From: Amyelois transitella | Lineage: Eukaryota; Arthropoda; Insecta; Lepidoptera; Pyralidae | Assembly (NCBI RefSeq): GCF_032362555.1 | Contig: NC_083523.1 | Span: 4,873,501-4,937,500, forward strand | Length of the DNA stretch: 64,000 nucleotides | Reading direction: 5' to 3' | Shown: positions 1 through 11,800 of the stretch, one piece after another | Numbering within the stretch: the stretch's first letter is position 1 | How the letters are laid out: the number at the start of each line of letters is the position of its first letter | Made by a program: the position numbers and the translations under genes | The notes under the pieces: generated by a model | Told to the model about the DNA's origin: nothing | What the model saw: the letters and a program-made list of their open reading frames with translations, nothing else | Databases searched by the model: none

Positions 1-2603
1 GTATCACGATCAAACAAAAAAATTACTACTAGCTACCGTGTCTTGTTCTATTTACGTCTTATTCTATTTTGAGGGATTCAATTTAAACTAACTCGCGTTT
101 AATGACAATCACAATGGACTGCACTAAACACATTAATTTAAACAGATACTTTAACGACTCTACCCTTAGCAGGGTAAGTTATTGCCTCCTAAGTGGGCCC
201 AAGCGTTTACAACTAACTTCAACCATTAGAACCTAATAACTCATTAGCACTTTCGTTTCCATCATTTGGCGTGGTCAGGTTGGCGTAACTCAGGATAAAT
301 TATTTCTTATAAAATAATCAATATTCTGCCTACATTGTACTATTTCTCATAATTACATGACAAACGAATTGTGTTTATCGTATTGTTTTAAAAAAAATCT
401 AAAACAAGTGTAAATGTAAAATTAATTTTAAATCTTACAGTAATCTGTGTTAACGATTTTCGTAATAAAGTCTGTTCGCATCCTAATGACGAAAAACAAA
501 ACAAATCGTGTTTCATCAATTGCCTTTATCTGCCATGCATTCTATGGGGTCCCACTTATATAATTTGGAAAAAAATACATTGTATGAACGAAAGAAGTTT
601 GTATTCTTACTTATATTGATATTTTTTTATTACAATTGAGGAAACACAAACAAACAGGAAAATTTGTGAAAAGCTTTAAGCCGACAAGGCACATTCGCAA
701 GAACGCCAGTTGCGTTTCCAATTTTTCTTTCTTCTGACCAGAAAGAAGGTTTTTCCTATAATAAAATATATTATTTTATAATTTTTGGATCATATTCAGG
801 GCAGTTTTCAATAGCTATGGTAGAGAACTTTTATTAAAATGTCATCCTTGATATCAAATTTAATTTTGTTTAATTTTTTATTTGTCTTTGACAATTTTGT
901 ATTTATTTTATACAACTATATTGAATTGATTACAAATCATATTATTTAATCATCATAAGTTTGATACAGGGTTCCTTTTGTTTTCTCCAATCCACTCTGT
1001 TTTGGGCAAATAAGGTTTTCTCTAAAGCCAAAAAAGCAAAAAAAACCTTTCTGCAAATATAAATATTTTGTACCTTTTTATTTTGAAATTTTGAACTGGG
1101 CCTGATCACTTATCTTGATTTGGTTTCAGCTTTGGGGCGTTATCTTTCCATGGCATTTATTACTTAATTGTTTAAGCAATATTTATTTTATTAAACCAAT
1201 TCTAAATTGAGTAAACAAAAATAGCTTTCCATCTGATGGACCATAAACTGATTGGTAACTGGATAATTATATAAAAATATATTTAGTTACTTTGATAAAT
1301 CGGTAAATAATTATTTTATATTATTTATTTATTCTATTTATATATTAGTGAACATCAAGGAAAAAATAAGAAAAGTAGATATAAAAAGATAGATAAACTA
1401 AAAAGAAATGTAGTACAAAGGCACTACATAATATATTTAACCGACCTCAGGCGTAGAAAATTAACGGCGGAGAGTGCAACTGGGAAAACGCAAAAGAGAG
1501 AGATGCTAAAATTTAATTTTTAATGTCGCATCCAAAAAAAACGTAGTTTTATGAACACAACTTAGTATTAAGGAATGACATAATATAACACTTATATATA
1601 ACTTATAAAGTGTTTATTACGAACGCAACTTACCTAAGTTAAAAATCACCTGTACATTCACTCAATACTCACTAAGCCAAGGCAAATCCATTCCACACAA
1701 TGTTAGCAATAAACCACATAGTTCCAAACGTAAGTTTTGTATAAGTTTTCATTATTTCTTTCACGATTTCAACGATACTACCTAACCCATTATTGCAAAA
1801 CTTTTTCAATTTACTTTTTATGGCATCAAAACTCCTTGCAAACTAAAATACACTGGCTTGCGTGTTATTCTTTTTTTTTTCTTTTTCGTTTATGAAGTTT
1901 TTCGCGGGAAAGCTTACAGGCTGTACGGCGGTAGCGGGGACGCGTTTACCGCGCTCCCTTCGTTGATACTAGCCTGAAAGTACGGACTTTGTCCATTTCT
2001 CTTGTGCGCGGTGCGATGCGCGAATTGCATGAAATCTCAAAAGGTCATAATTTTTTTTAATACTATTATTTATAGAATCTATAGTATAGTATATATATAG
2101 TATTTACTTTAAAATAAATCAGATAAGCCTAATGCTTGACTTTTTTACGCGTTTCTCTTATAGAAGACAATTGAAGCTGAAAATATAAAGGAAGTGAAAC
2201 CGTTATAAACCAAGTATTCAAAATCTACGTCGAATAAGTAAAACAATGTTATTTTTGATTGGTCCTTCCGAACTCCGTTGTTAAAACTAATAAAAAAATC
2301 ATCTAGATTGTCTGCAGATTTTCGATCGTCTTTTTTATTTGTTAGGTAGGTATTTATTGACAATCTAAACACAATGGAGTTTGTTCAGTTCAGATATAAA
2401 TGAATGATAAATAAAAAGGCGATCCATATCGAACGGCCTATAAAGGGATTTATATTTGATGGTAATTTATTGAGGTACTGATAAAGTGCTCGTAAACCTT
2501 GCCGGTGTCTTGGCATTTCAGCTAGGGTAAATAAACGAATATAATGTCGCAATCTGTTGATAATAATAATATCTGATAACTACTGAAAAGTATTATGTAA
2601 GTT
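1..2603. other. AT-rich intergenic DNA without a supported gene
   Basis: I see no exon chain, RNA gene or recognisable repeat that I can defend here. The DNA is strongly AT-rich with homopolymer runs. One patch, about 1895-2040, is clearly richer in G and C. On the minus strand it ends in a reasonable donor (CCT|GTAAGC near 1925), and AT-rich TATA-like sequence lies upstream of it (about 2060-2100). It could be an untranslated first exon or promoter of a gene running off the left edge of the window, but nothing proves that. Confidence 0.5.
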
Positions 2604-2930
2604 TTGGTCGGGCGGTTAAAGTATCCGACTTCAAGGAATGTCCATTCCAAGTTGCCTAGGTTCAAATCCTACCAGGGCCATGTACCAATTACTCCTTTTC
2701 TAAGTAACGTTACATACATTTCATTGCTATCGAATGCTCTTATAGTGATGGAAAACTACTGGCGTACGTATTCATTGAAGCAACTGGAAGTGTAGACATA
2801 TCCAATATGGATTAGGTTTGCAATGTTGCAGTGATGTCTCCAGTCCAAGATCATTCCTCTAGTTATAGGCAGGTCCTGGTCTCATCTCCAGGTAAACGGG
2901 AATGAAGCCATTAGGATGATGATCTGAATT
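2604..2930 (+). repeat. tRNA-derived SINE
   Basis: A tRNA-like head carries a good RNA polymerase III B box (AGGTTCAAATCCT near 2668-2680) and an A-box-like stretch just after 2610. It is followed by an unrelated body and ends in a GATGATGAT tail near 2920. This head-body-short-repeat layout is typical of lepidopteran SINEs, and the sequence before the tail resembles the ends of such elements as I remember them. A small open frame inside it is not a gene. The borders are approximate and no target-site duplication was established. Confidence 0.6.
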
Positions 2931-3575
2931 TCGAGCAAATGTGAATTCGATAAATTTCACAGATAATAATAATATACTTCACAGGTATAACGTTATAACT
3001 GTCCCAATTTAAAGGAATAAAAATTATTCTTTAAAAACACTCAAATTGTTTATAAAAAAATAATAATAAATAATTTCTTTGTCTCCTGCATTTCCTACTG
3101 TTTCTATACATTTTTAAAAACCTACTTCGTGACTGATATATTTTTAGGTAGGTACACCTTCTGTTTTTTTCTTTGAAGTAGATTATTTTCTTGTTGTACC
3201 TTAGGACGGACGACAAAGGAAAGAAAAAATCGTGAAAAATAATCACACGCCCGATTCGTAATAAAAAAAAATTTAGCTTTTTTATTATTATTTTTCGGTT
3301 TCCGGTAATGTTGTCTTTGAATGACTTTAACTATCCTTAAAATGTGCTAACACATTCGAATTTCGAATCATTTAATCAATTTCTGCTTCTCTCTCATTTT
3401 TTCTTTTGGGATTTAAAACCAAACTTTACTGTATATCTTAAAAATTCCTTGTGTGTTTAAAGCAGTGTCCCGCGCAATCGCGTACCTACCTTAACAGTCA
3501 AAAGTTATTCATAAAAACGTTCTCTTTTTTAACTTATTATGATAGCAATAGTTATTTTCGATACATCGGTCAGTT

Positions 3576-3647
3576 GGCTCGTTGGTCTAGGGGTATGATT
3601 TTCGCTTAGGGTGCGAGAGGTCCCGGGTTCAAATCCCGGACGAGCCC
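3576..3647 (+). tRNA. tRNA-Pro, anticodon AGG
   Basis: A 72-nt cloverleaf folds completely. The acceptor stem pairs GGCTCGT (3576-3582) with ACGAGCC (3640-3646), with discriminator C at 3647. The anticodon stem TTCGC/GCGAG encloses the loop TTAGGGT, giving anticodon AGG, which reads proline CCU and, with inosine, CCC and CCA. The T arm is CCGGG-TTCAAAT-CCCGG and contains the B box. No CCA is encoded, as expected in a eukaryote. A run of T residues begins about six bases after the gene and should act as the RNA polymerase III terminator. All stems are intact, so this looks functional rather than a SINE head. Confidence 0.96.
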
Positions 3648-5549
3648 GAAATTTTTTATTTTTATTAACAAAATTCTTTTTTTTTCTACAAGCTTTTCAC
3701 CGCGGCTCCTTGGTCCTCCTGCGTCCTGGTCGCTTTACGCGTAACTTTGGAAACTACAATTATCCAGTCCTTTTTTACTATTACAATCAGCTAGAGAACA
3801 TTCTTCGGAATAAAGGAGCGAACAAAATTACTTAAAGATAAGTATCTACTTAAGAATCCACATTTTTAGAAATTCAATGGCATTCTTAAAATTCTCATAA
3901 AACTTCTTCAAACGATGTTCAAATCTGCATGAAAGATAATAAAAAGTAAGTAAAATTCGGTTGCAATAAAAATACAGACATTTTTATGTGTAGAGATAAG
4001 CACAGCTGTTCATAAAAGGGAATATAAAAATAAAAATGAGGGTGTTTCCACGCCATCTCCATACCAATCTATGAAAATTGCTAGTGGTCGCGACAGGTAC
4101 TTATGCCTTTTAACCATTATTTACGCATTTGTTACCATTATAACATATAAGAATAAATATTTCTACACGACAAATCTTTATTTTTAAAGTTACTTGTCTC
4201 AAAACAACAATCAGCCAACGGCCCACATGAAACTCTTATCTTGTTTCTTGGGTCTAAAAGACAAAAAATAGCATCATCCAGAATCGCAGACAAATATCTA
4301 TGTTGCACCATATATGTATAATAGTATTCGCCCGCGGCTCCGCCCGCGTGTAAAATACTCTCTGTACTTCTCCGTTATCTATACTACATACAAGCAAACA
4401 AACACACTTTCGCATTCAACGAATAATTAAACCTTAACAAGATATAGATAAAATAATTTGTGGTACAACCTGTTCCATAGGTCATCCAGCAAACGTAGCT
4501 TGCGGGCCCTGTAACTATTGGCTCTGTATATTCCGAAGGGTAAAAACATACTCGTAATTTGTGTGTTTGTCACCAAAAAGGATTATAGGACATTTCTGTC
4601 AAAAAGGTTTAGTTAAACTATGTGAGTCTCAACATTGTGAATGTTACTCTTCAACGGTACGTGGAATGAAAATAAATCACAAATATCAAATAAATTCAGT
4701 AGCTACTCCAGGAATCCTAATACATACAAATAAAAGAAGAATTCAGGTAAAGCCTTTATGAGATTTGCCTAGATTTGGGCTTTCTCTGTTGAATATTATA
4801 TGTATCTTGTACAGAATTTGATACAGTAAACCCCTTGAACGATTACTTATATTATTTTTACATTTTTACGCTAACATAAGTATGTGGAAGGTACATCTGC
4901 TTCTTGGGATCGTTATTTTTTTCTGAATCCCAAAAAGTACAAGAAAACGAATAAATTTTTTTCAACAGTTTTATTTTTAAATAAATAAATAAATCTATAT
5001 TTTAACTTACACTTAGAAGACTTAGCGGAATATATCTATATAATTATTTTAATTTCGAAAAATGCTCATAATTTGCTCGAGAACAAATTATATGAAAACT
5101 TGATAATTTCGCAAACAGAACTCTGGCCGACTGTTACTAATTAAAATAAGTAAGCAAATTACTTAAACCAGTAATTAAATTCTTAAGTTACAGTCTTGTT
5201 CATAACCAATTATTAAATTTAGAGAAACATTACAGGCGGTAAAATAATAACATGAGTATCTTTAAGTACTTATAATTATAAATTCGATACACTAATTGTC
5301 AGTTAGTAAATAATATTTACAATAAAAATAATGAAATAAAATCATTCATCATTATAAGAGTAACATTGGCGTATTATGTTTGCTGCAACACAACACGACA
5401 ATATTAGTTTAACATTTTTAAATTACAAATATCCAATTTTGAGAATACTTAAACCTAACAGAGAAAAAAGGCAGTGTGTAAATCAATACGTAGCGCGAAC
5501 AACTTTGACAATAAAACTCCTATTCACTTGCGATTAAAGTCTTGCGATT
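3648..5549. other. Intergenic DNA and 3' flank of Cht5
   Basis: AT-rich DNA between the tRNA and the Cht5 stop codon. The right-hand part must hold the Cht5 3' UTR. A minus-strand AATAAA (TTTATT on the plus strand, 4970-4975) lies about 575 bases past the stop and is one candidate polyadenylation signal, though other AT-rich matches exist. A repeat remnant lies at about 4320-4440. Nothing else is supported. Confidence 0.5.
4320..4440 (-). repeat. Helitron-like or other dispersed repeat fragment
   Basis: Read on the minus strand, it contains AATGCGAAAGTGTGTTTGTT near 4400 and ends in a GC-rich CGCGGGCGGAGCCGCGGGCG block near 4330. The same pair of motifs marks the ends of several other repeats in this window. 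No terminal inverted repeats are visible. Only a fragment is present and the family assignment is tentative. Confidence 0.4.
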
Positions 5550-5825
5550 TTATAGTTCACAGTCAAGGCGTTTAGCGTTCTCAGGCCAATCGCACACGTT
5601 GAGTTTTACATTGAACACGGTTCCTGGTTGGCACGTGAACTGGACACCTTCTCCGTTGACACACCGCCAGTACTGCAGAAAACAAAATATTAATATTTAT
5701 GAGGAAAATATAAAAATGGAAATTATTTTGTTAATTAAATGCGTGCTTACCATATCGCATCGTTTCTTATCAGGAATGTAATCGGCGTCGCTTTTACATA
5801 CGTCCTCGTGTTCGACCTCATTTTC
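5550..5825 (-). CDS. Cht5: Cht5 last two exons: CBM14 chitin-binding domain
   Basis: Exons 5751-5825 and 5550-5672 are separated by a 78-bp intron and encode residues 498-562. The six cysteines of a peritrophin-A type domain are at 507, 520, 526, 536, 549 and 560, with aromatic residues (Y523, W524, F534, F542, W551) at positions usual for binding chitin. The stop codon TAA is at 5552-5550. The domain anchors the enzyme to insoluble chitin. Confidence 0.95.
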
Positions 5826-8800
5826 CTGAAAAGTACATTGTTTTTAGGTTATTTTTTGATGCAAACGAAATATTCATAGATGTACACAGATGATGAAGGT
5901 ATGTAGGAAGGCAGTTGACAAACAGATTAGCGGAGAATGGTTACCAAAGCCTTACAATCAATTTTTTTTTAATTATTTTCCTATTGTATCCTCGTAAAAA
6001 ATAAGTAAAAATTGCTGTGTGCACCTGAAATAGGTATACTTATATAAGCACAACTTATATTTAATCTTCAAACAATGTACTACTGTATATATTCTGTTTT
6101 TGCATTTTACGAATAAATAAATAAATTAATAAAAACGTGATTACCGCTGGAGGTTGTTCCACTTGTTCGGGTTTTTTCGATGGCTTCACTTCTATGTCAT
6201 TTTCGTCAGAACCACTATCCACTGACTCGAAACTCTGTGTAGTAGTTGTTGTAGCTTTAGTTGTAGTTGGCGCTCTAGTAGTAGTTGGGGCTTTAGTGGT
6301 TGTAGTCGCAGCAGCTGTGGTCGGCCTTATTGTAGTAGTAGTGGGTATAGGCTCGCCTTCTGATGGGTCTGACGGCGTAGACGGAGGACGGGCCCATTCA
6401 GGCTATGGAGAGAATATGTTTTAATGAGTTGCTATATCAAATTTTACGGATGAATAGTGTTGGGTTTCTTTAAATAAAATATATACCGACACAAATGATA
6501 AGAGCATAACAGGATTGTTTTAATGTATTTAAAGCATGTTCGAACTGTGACTACTAGTTCTTAATTAAAAATATATCATAAAAAATGATATCTAGGTACT
6601 TATAAAATAAATTCGATACCTACTTATTCTGAGAAATTCATCTTTGCAATTGGTGGATATAAACACATCAATGTATAATTAAATAATTATTTAGCTAATT
6701 TGATTAATGAAATAAGTTGAAATTGAGTTTTAAATATTAATTCAACTACATTGGTTTGAATAATAATGTAAAATAGATTCTGTCAAATCATATCAATATC
6801 AAATCTCAAAGCTATATTTAGAACTTCGAGCTATTATAGTAATGTAAAAAAACTTATATTGAAGTAGAAATCAAACCCGGGACACTACTGGCCGGCACAG
6901 CAGAGGTCATCAAGATAACAAAAGAATAACGACTTTTCCATTTGTTATAGGATTTATCGCCGCACCTCAACAGAGTATAACAGCTTTACCATTTGTCTTT
7001 GTTATGTCATACATAACGAAATGTCTTCGTATTTTTTTGTATCAATTATGAAAGCCAGTTTTCGCTTCCACGTGAGAAATAGAATATTCGTTGGTACTTC
7101 AAATTACATACAAACCTTGTTAGGTGGATATTTACGTTTCTTTTTCGTACATTCACAAAGCTCTTTCAGATCTGAGGAAATTGCTTGGCAAAGTCTGTCA
7201 GGTTTGATAAATATTGCTAAAGTGAATCAGAATCATGAATGAATTTTATACATTACATATAAATGTATCGTATTGTCGCGACGTATTTTCATTTGCTGAT
7301 ATTTTAGTTTTGTTCTATCACAATCTATAGTTAATCTATTAAGTTTGACCACTACACTTCAGATTGGTTGGTCCTCCCTCCCAGGCAGTCGACTAACCTT
7401 TTGCCCACTTACTTTATTTTACTACTACGTATAACTGGGACTTCCCTATATTTGTTAGTTCAAACTTCACCAAAACCTAAAATACAGATTCAAAATAATT
7501 TCAAAACATGAGAATTGACAAAGTACTTACAGTAGGAGTAGTATTTCCCGATCTAGGGGGAGGAACAGAATACGAGCTCATGTGTTTATGAAGCAGTTTC
7601 ATTAATGGGTTCTTTTCACCGCAAAGACCCTGGAAATCGTCCATGTCGATAGCCCAAGTCATTGCCCCCAAGTAACCCTTCTCTTTGATCCAGTCCATCT
7701 TGATTTCAACACTCTTCGGATCTTCGTAGCCAACCCATTGAGTGCCTTTGTAAGCGTAGGGACATTTGCCGTGGTCATCCCATTTCTTGGTCCAGCCAGA
7801 CCCCTCTTTGTCTACTTCTGTACAAATCTGGAAATGGACAAATGTAATTTAAAATTTAAACGTTAATGATATAGCAATAAAAAGAATTATTTAGGAGATC
7901 TGATATTGTTATAAATATTTAGGTATTTTGAAGCAAAATTTATATTTTATTATTATAAGAAAAGTTATAATTTTATTACATTAGAAGTGACTGTACATTT
8001 TCAATATTGCATGTTGCGTGCCTTTTTCAAAAATAATTCAAATACTTAAATATATAACGAAATATTTCTTCATTAACATAACTAATATAACGAAAAATTT
8101 GTTGACTCTATTTGAGTATTAAGACCAGGAAAAACCTTTTCTATCAAAATTTTAATGATTCTCTAATGGATTTTTATTCTCTTAAATCGACTTCTAACTC
8201 GGATCTTTTATATTTAAAAATCCTTATGTTTGGTTTTCATAAATTATCTATACTAATATTATAAAGCTGAAGAGTTTGTTTGTTTGTTTGAACGCGCTAA
8301 TCTCAGAAAATACTGTTTCGAACTGAAAAGATCTTTTCGTGTGTAATAGACCATTTATCGAGGAAGGCTTTAGGCTATTTATCATCACGCTGCAACTATT
8401 AAGAGCAAATAAATAATGGAAAATGTGAAAAAAACGAGGAAATTATTAATCCATGAGGGCTTCAATGATGCCCAAAATAACTATTCCATGCGGGCGAAGT
8501 CGCGGGCACAGCTAGTTAGTTAATATACTACTTTCTTGTATGTAAGGCAACAAATCTTTAACTTAAATTAACTAAAGTAAATAACAAAACCAAAATTTAT
8601 GGGCCCGGAAAGCGTGATGCATGAATGACATCACATAATAACATCGTCCTCTATTCACTGGCATACGAAGTAATTTCAAAATACACCGAGTTTTAACAAG
8701 ATTTGTGACTCAAACTATCAACTTTGCTGATTCAATTGTGAAAGTATAGAACGATATTTCTAGATTTATTATATTTGTTGCCCTAACTCTTTTAGTTTTC

Positions 8801-11800
8801 CATTTGTTTTCTTATTATCTGCTTATTTTTTTTTTATTTTAGGTTTTACTAAAGCATTCAAATGGTTTTTCTCGCTATCATCAATATTGCGATCACATAT
8901 TTATGTTACAAGTAATTTCTATTTCCAGAGTTTCACAAGTATAAAAATTTTTATATCTAGAGAATTGCGGGAAACCTAATAAACTTGGGTTATTTTCAAT
9001 TTCACCATTAAGCCATAAGGGATGAAGGTTCCGAGGTTTTGTGTCAATCCATTCTCCACTCTCATACACTAGTTTGATCGAAATAATAATGTAGTCTTAT
9101 TTACCTCATAATAAGCCCAGAATCCAGTGGCATTCGTGTAAGGAGCAGGATCACCTCCACCTGCCTCTTTGTTGATGTAAGTTCCAAGGTTATAATTGTT
9201 GTTCCCAGCAGACAGGGTGAAGGATCTACCGTAGAATGGAATACCCACTACCAGCTTGTTTGATGGACAACCTTTTTCTTCCCAAAGATTAAGTCCGTCA
9301 TTCTATGATTAATAAAATAAATTTTATAATTATTCAAGAAAAACATAATAAAGTAAGTGATTCAAAAAAATTTTAGGGCTGCACTCTTAGTTAAATTTAT
9401 AAGATTACATAACATAATGTTAACTCAACATTAAGTGATTTATCATCATTTAAAACTCACTGTCAGTAAAATGTGGTTACTTTATCTTTATTTTTGTTGC
9501 ATTTATTATCAAAGTTTTAATCAGTTCTAATAATTCCTTTTTTTATCATCATCGATTTCAGTTTAAGCCGAATAGATAATCATTATTATCTATATTATCT
9601 ATATTATCTATTGGGCTAAAACTCGCTAAAGACAACATGTTGGTCAAACTCAACATTGTACTATGAATACATGAAGAAAAAATTGTGTGGTCGGCCGCCT
9701 ATTTGACATCGAATGGATATACGAATTATGAATTTAGTTACCTATAGGTACCTACTACATTATAGGTACAGATGAATAAATTGAACACCTCAGGCAAAAG
9801 CCTCATCAAAGACTTCGTACCCGTAACTATAAAAACAAACATGTACTTACCACGTTGAGTTTTTCATAAGCCCACTGGTCATGAGGGCGTTTATATAAAG
9901 GTGAGTGCACATCAGCGAATCCAGCCCAGTTGCCTCGCAAATCGTATGACATCACATGAATAGCGTCCAATTCCCTGCAATGAAAATATGTTTTTCTTTA
10001 TTTTCTTATATAGTAAGTAAGACTTGAGAAAGAATGGAGGACAAACCACTTTACTTCCACCGACAACAACGTACAACTAAGAAGTAAGAGTAAAAAATTT
10101 AAAGCCAGTCTTTAAATATGCAAACTGTCACTTCATAATGTACAATGTACATAACTAGCCTTCTAACTTTTTTTATTCGTGAAGATGCATGGCCCAGCTT
10201 TCAAACTTTACGAGCTTTTAATCTTACAGCTCAGTCTACCTCGTAATAACGGATAATTCAATATAAATAGTATTGTAATACATTGCCTTACCACGATTCA
10301 TGAATCTCTTTTTCATCTCCAAGCAATTCCGCTAAAAGTTTATTTCGAATCTTGTGAACATTCAGTTTTTCCCATAAGGCATAAAGATAGTGTATGTGGA
10401 AAAACTCACTGGCAAAGATCAGGAACGTGATATCCCTCCATCAGCCGGAAGTTTGCGAGTGGCACAGCCGCTGTCAGTTCCCATCCCTTGCCTGCCCTGA
10501 TGAAGGCCCTCTTCAACTCCTGGACGAGGAAAAGAAACCGGTCCTTATCGGAGAAGGAACCACCACGATCAGCGGCCCCAGGGTACTCCCAATCCAGGTC
10601 CAATCCGTCGAAATCGTACTTTTTTAGGAAGTCTGTGCATAAAATTGATAACAATTATTTTTCTCGTCTTAAGTCCTATTTGGAATACTTAGTTTCGAAT
10701 AAATTTCACAAAAAAAATCGTTTCGTGGTAATGCATGCTACCACGAAACTTTTTTTTCCGTAGATACATTCATTTATAACCCCATCCCTTTTTATTCCCT
10801 TTTTTCATTCAACCTGGCATGACTACCAAATGCTACTTTCCCAATTAAACGTGAGTCACAAATTTGAATGAATTCAAAATCTTTCCTAAACATAAACGAA
10901 TTTGATTTAAAAATAAACAAAAGCTTTCATATGCGCCATATATCAAAATCTAATGTTGTCCGAAAATCCGGTATATTATTAAAGCATAGCGTAGCGTCAA
11001 CTACATATGGCAATAATTTTCAGACTTAGCGTAAATTTATATACCCAACCCAGTGCCTACTTCATTATCGTTCTAGAAATTATTACCATAAATATAGTGA
11101 AGTTGCATTATTTATAAATATTTATAACTAGATCTTCCCACTTGCCACTTATTATAATTATTATAACTGTTTGTTTCTTTGAAGAAACAATATTTGATCT
11201 GAGAGTATTGCTTGCATTAAAAATAAATATTTACGTTTCGTATGATTTTCTTTTGATCTTTAAAATAAGTAAGTTATAGTAAGTACGTAAAAAAACTTGC
11301 TATAATGCAGAGAACGTAAACAATTTTGCACATCCTTACTTACTCACTGCACTTAGTTACGATCTACATATCTGTCTGACCTTACTACATTTAATCTATA
11401 AAAAAGGGTACACTTAAAGATTACTATGAATTACGAAACATGTTTAAATAGTTACTACAAGTTTTAAAACGAAATATGTTTTAATTATATTGAAGTGATC
11501 ATTCTAAAGATAGACATTATGTTAATCTTCTGTTATTTTGGGACACCCACTACGGTTTTAAACGTGGAGCCACACCCCGACTATGGTCACATAGGTACAT
11601 TTATGTACATGTTCTCGTACATACACAAACATGCTTGCTGTTATTGTTAAAGTTTCATGGTTTTCTAGTCATAACAATACAGTTAAAACTTATTCTACCA
11701 CCATAAGGGATTTGGCATATACGACATATGTTAGTACAAAAATGCATAACACTAAGTCACGGTTTATTATTATTATTTATTTAGATTATCATACAATTTT

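Noticed and set aside
2604..2795. 63-codon plus-strand frame
   Set aside because: It lies within the tRNA-headed SINE.
6137..6424. Val/Ala-rich plus-strand open frame
   Set aside because: It is the antisense of the Thr/Pro-rich Cht5 linker exon; the minus strand has matching splice sites and a known protein.
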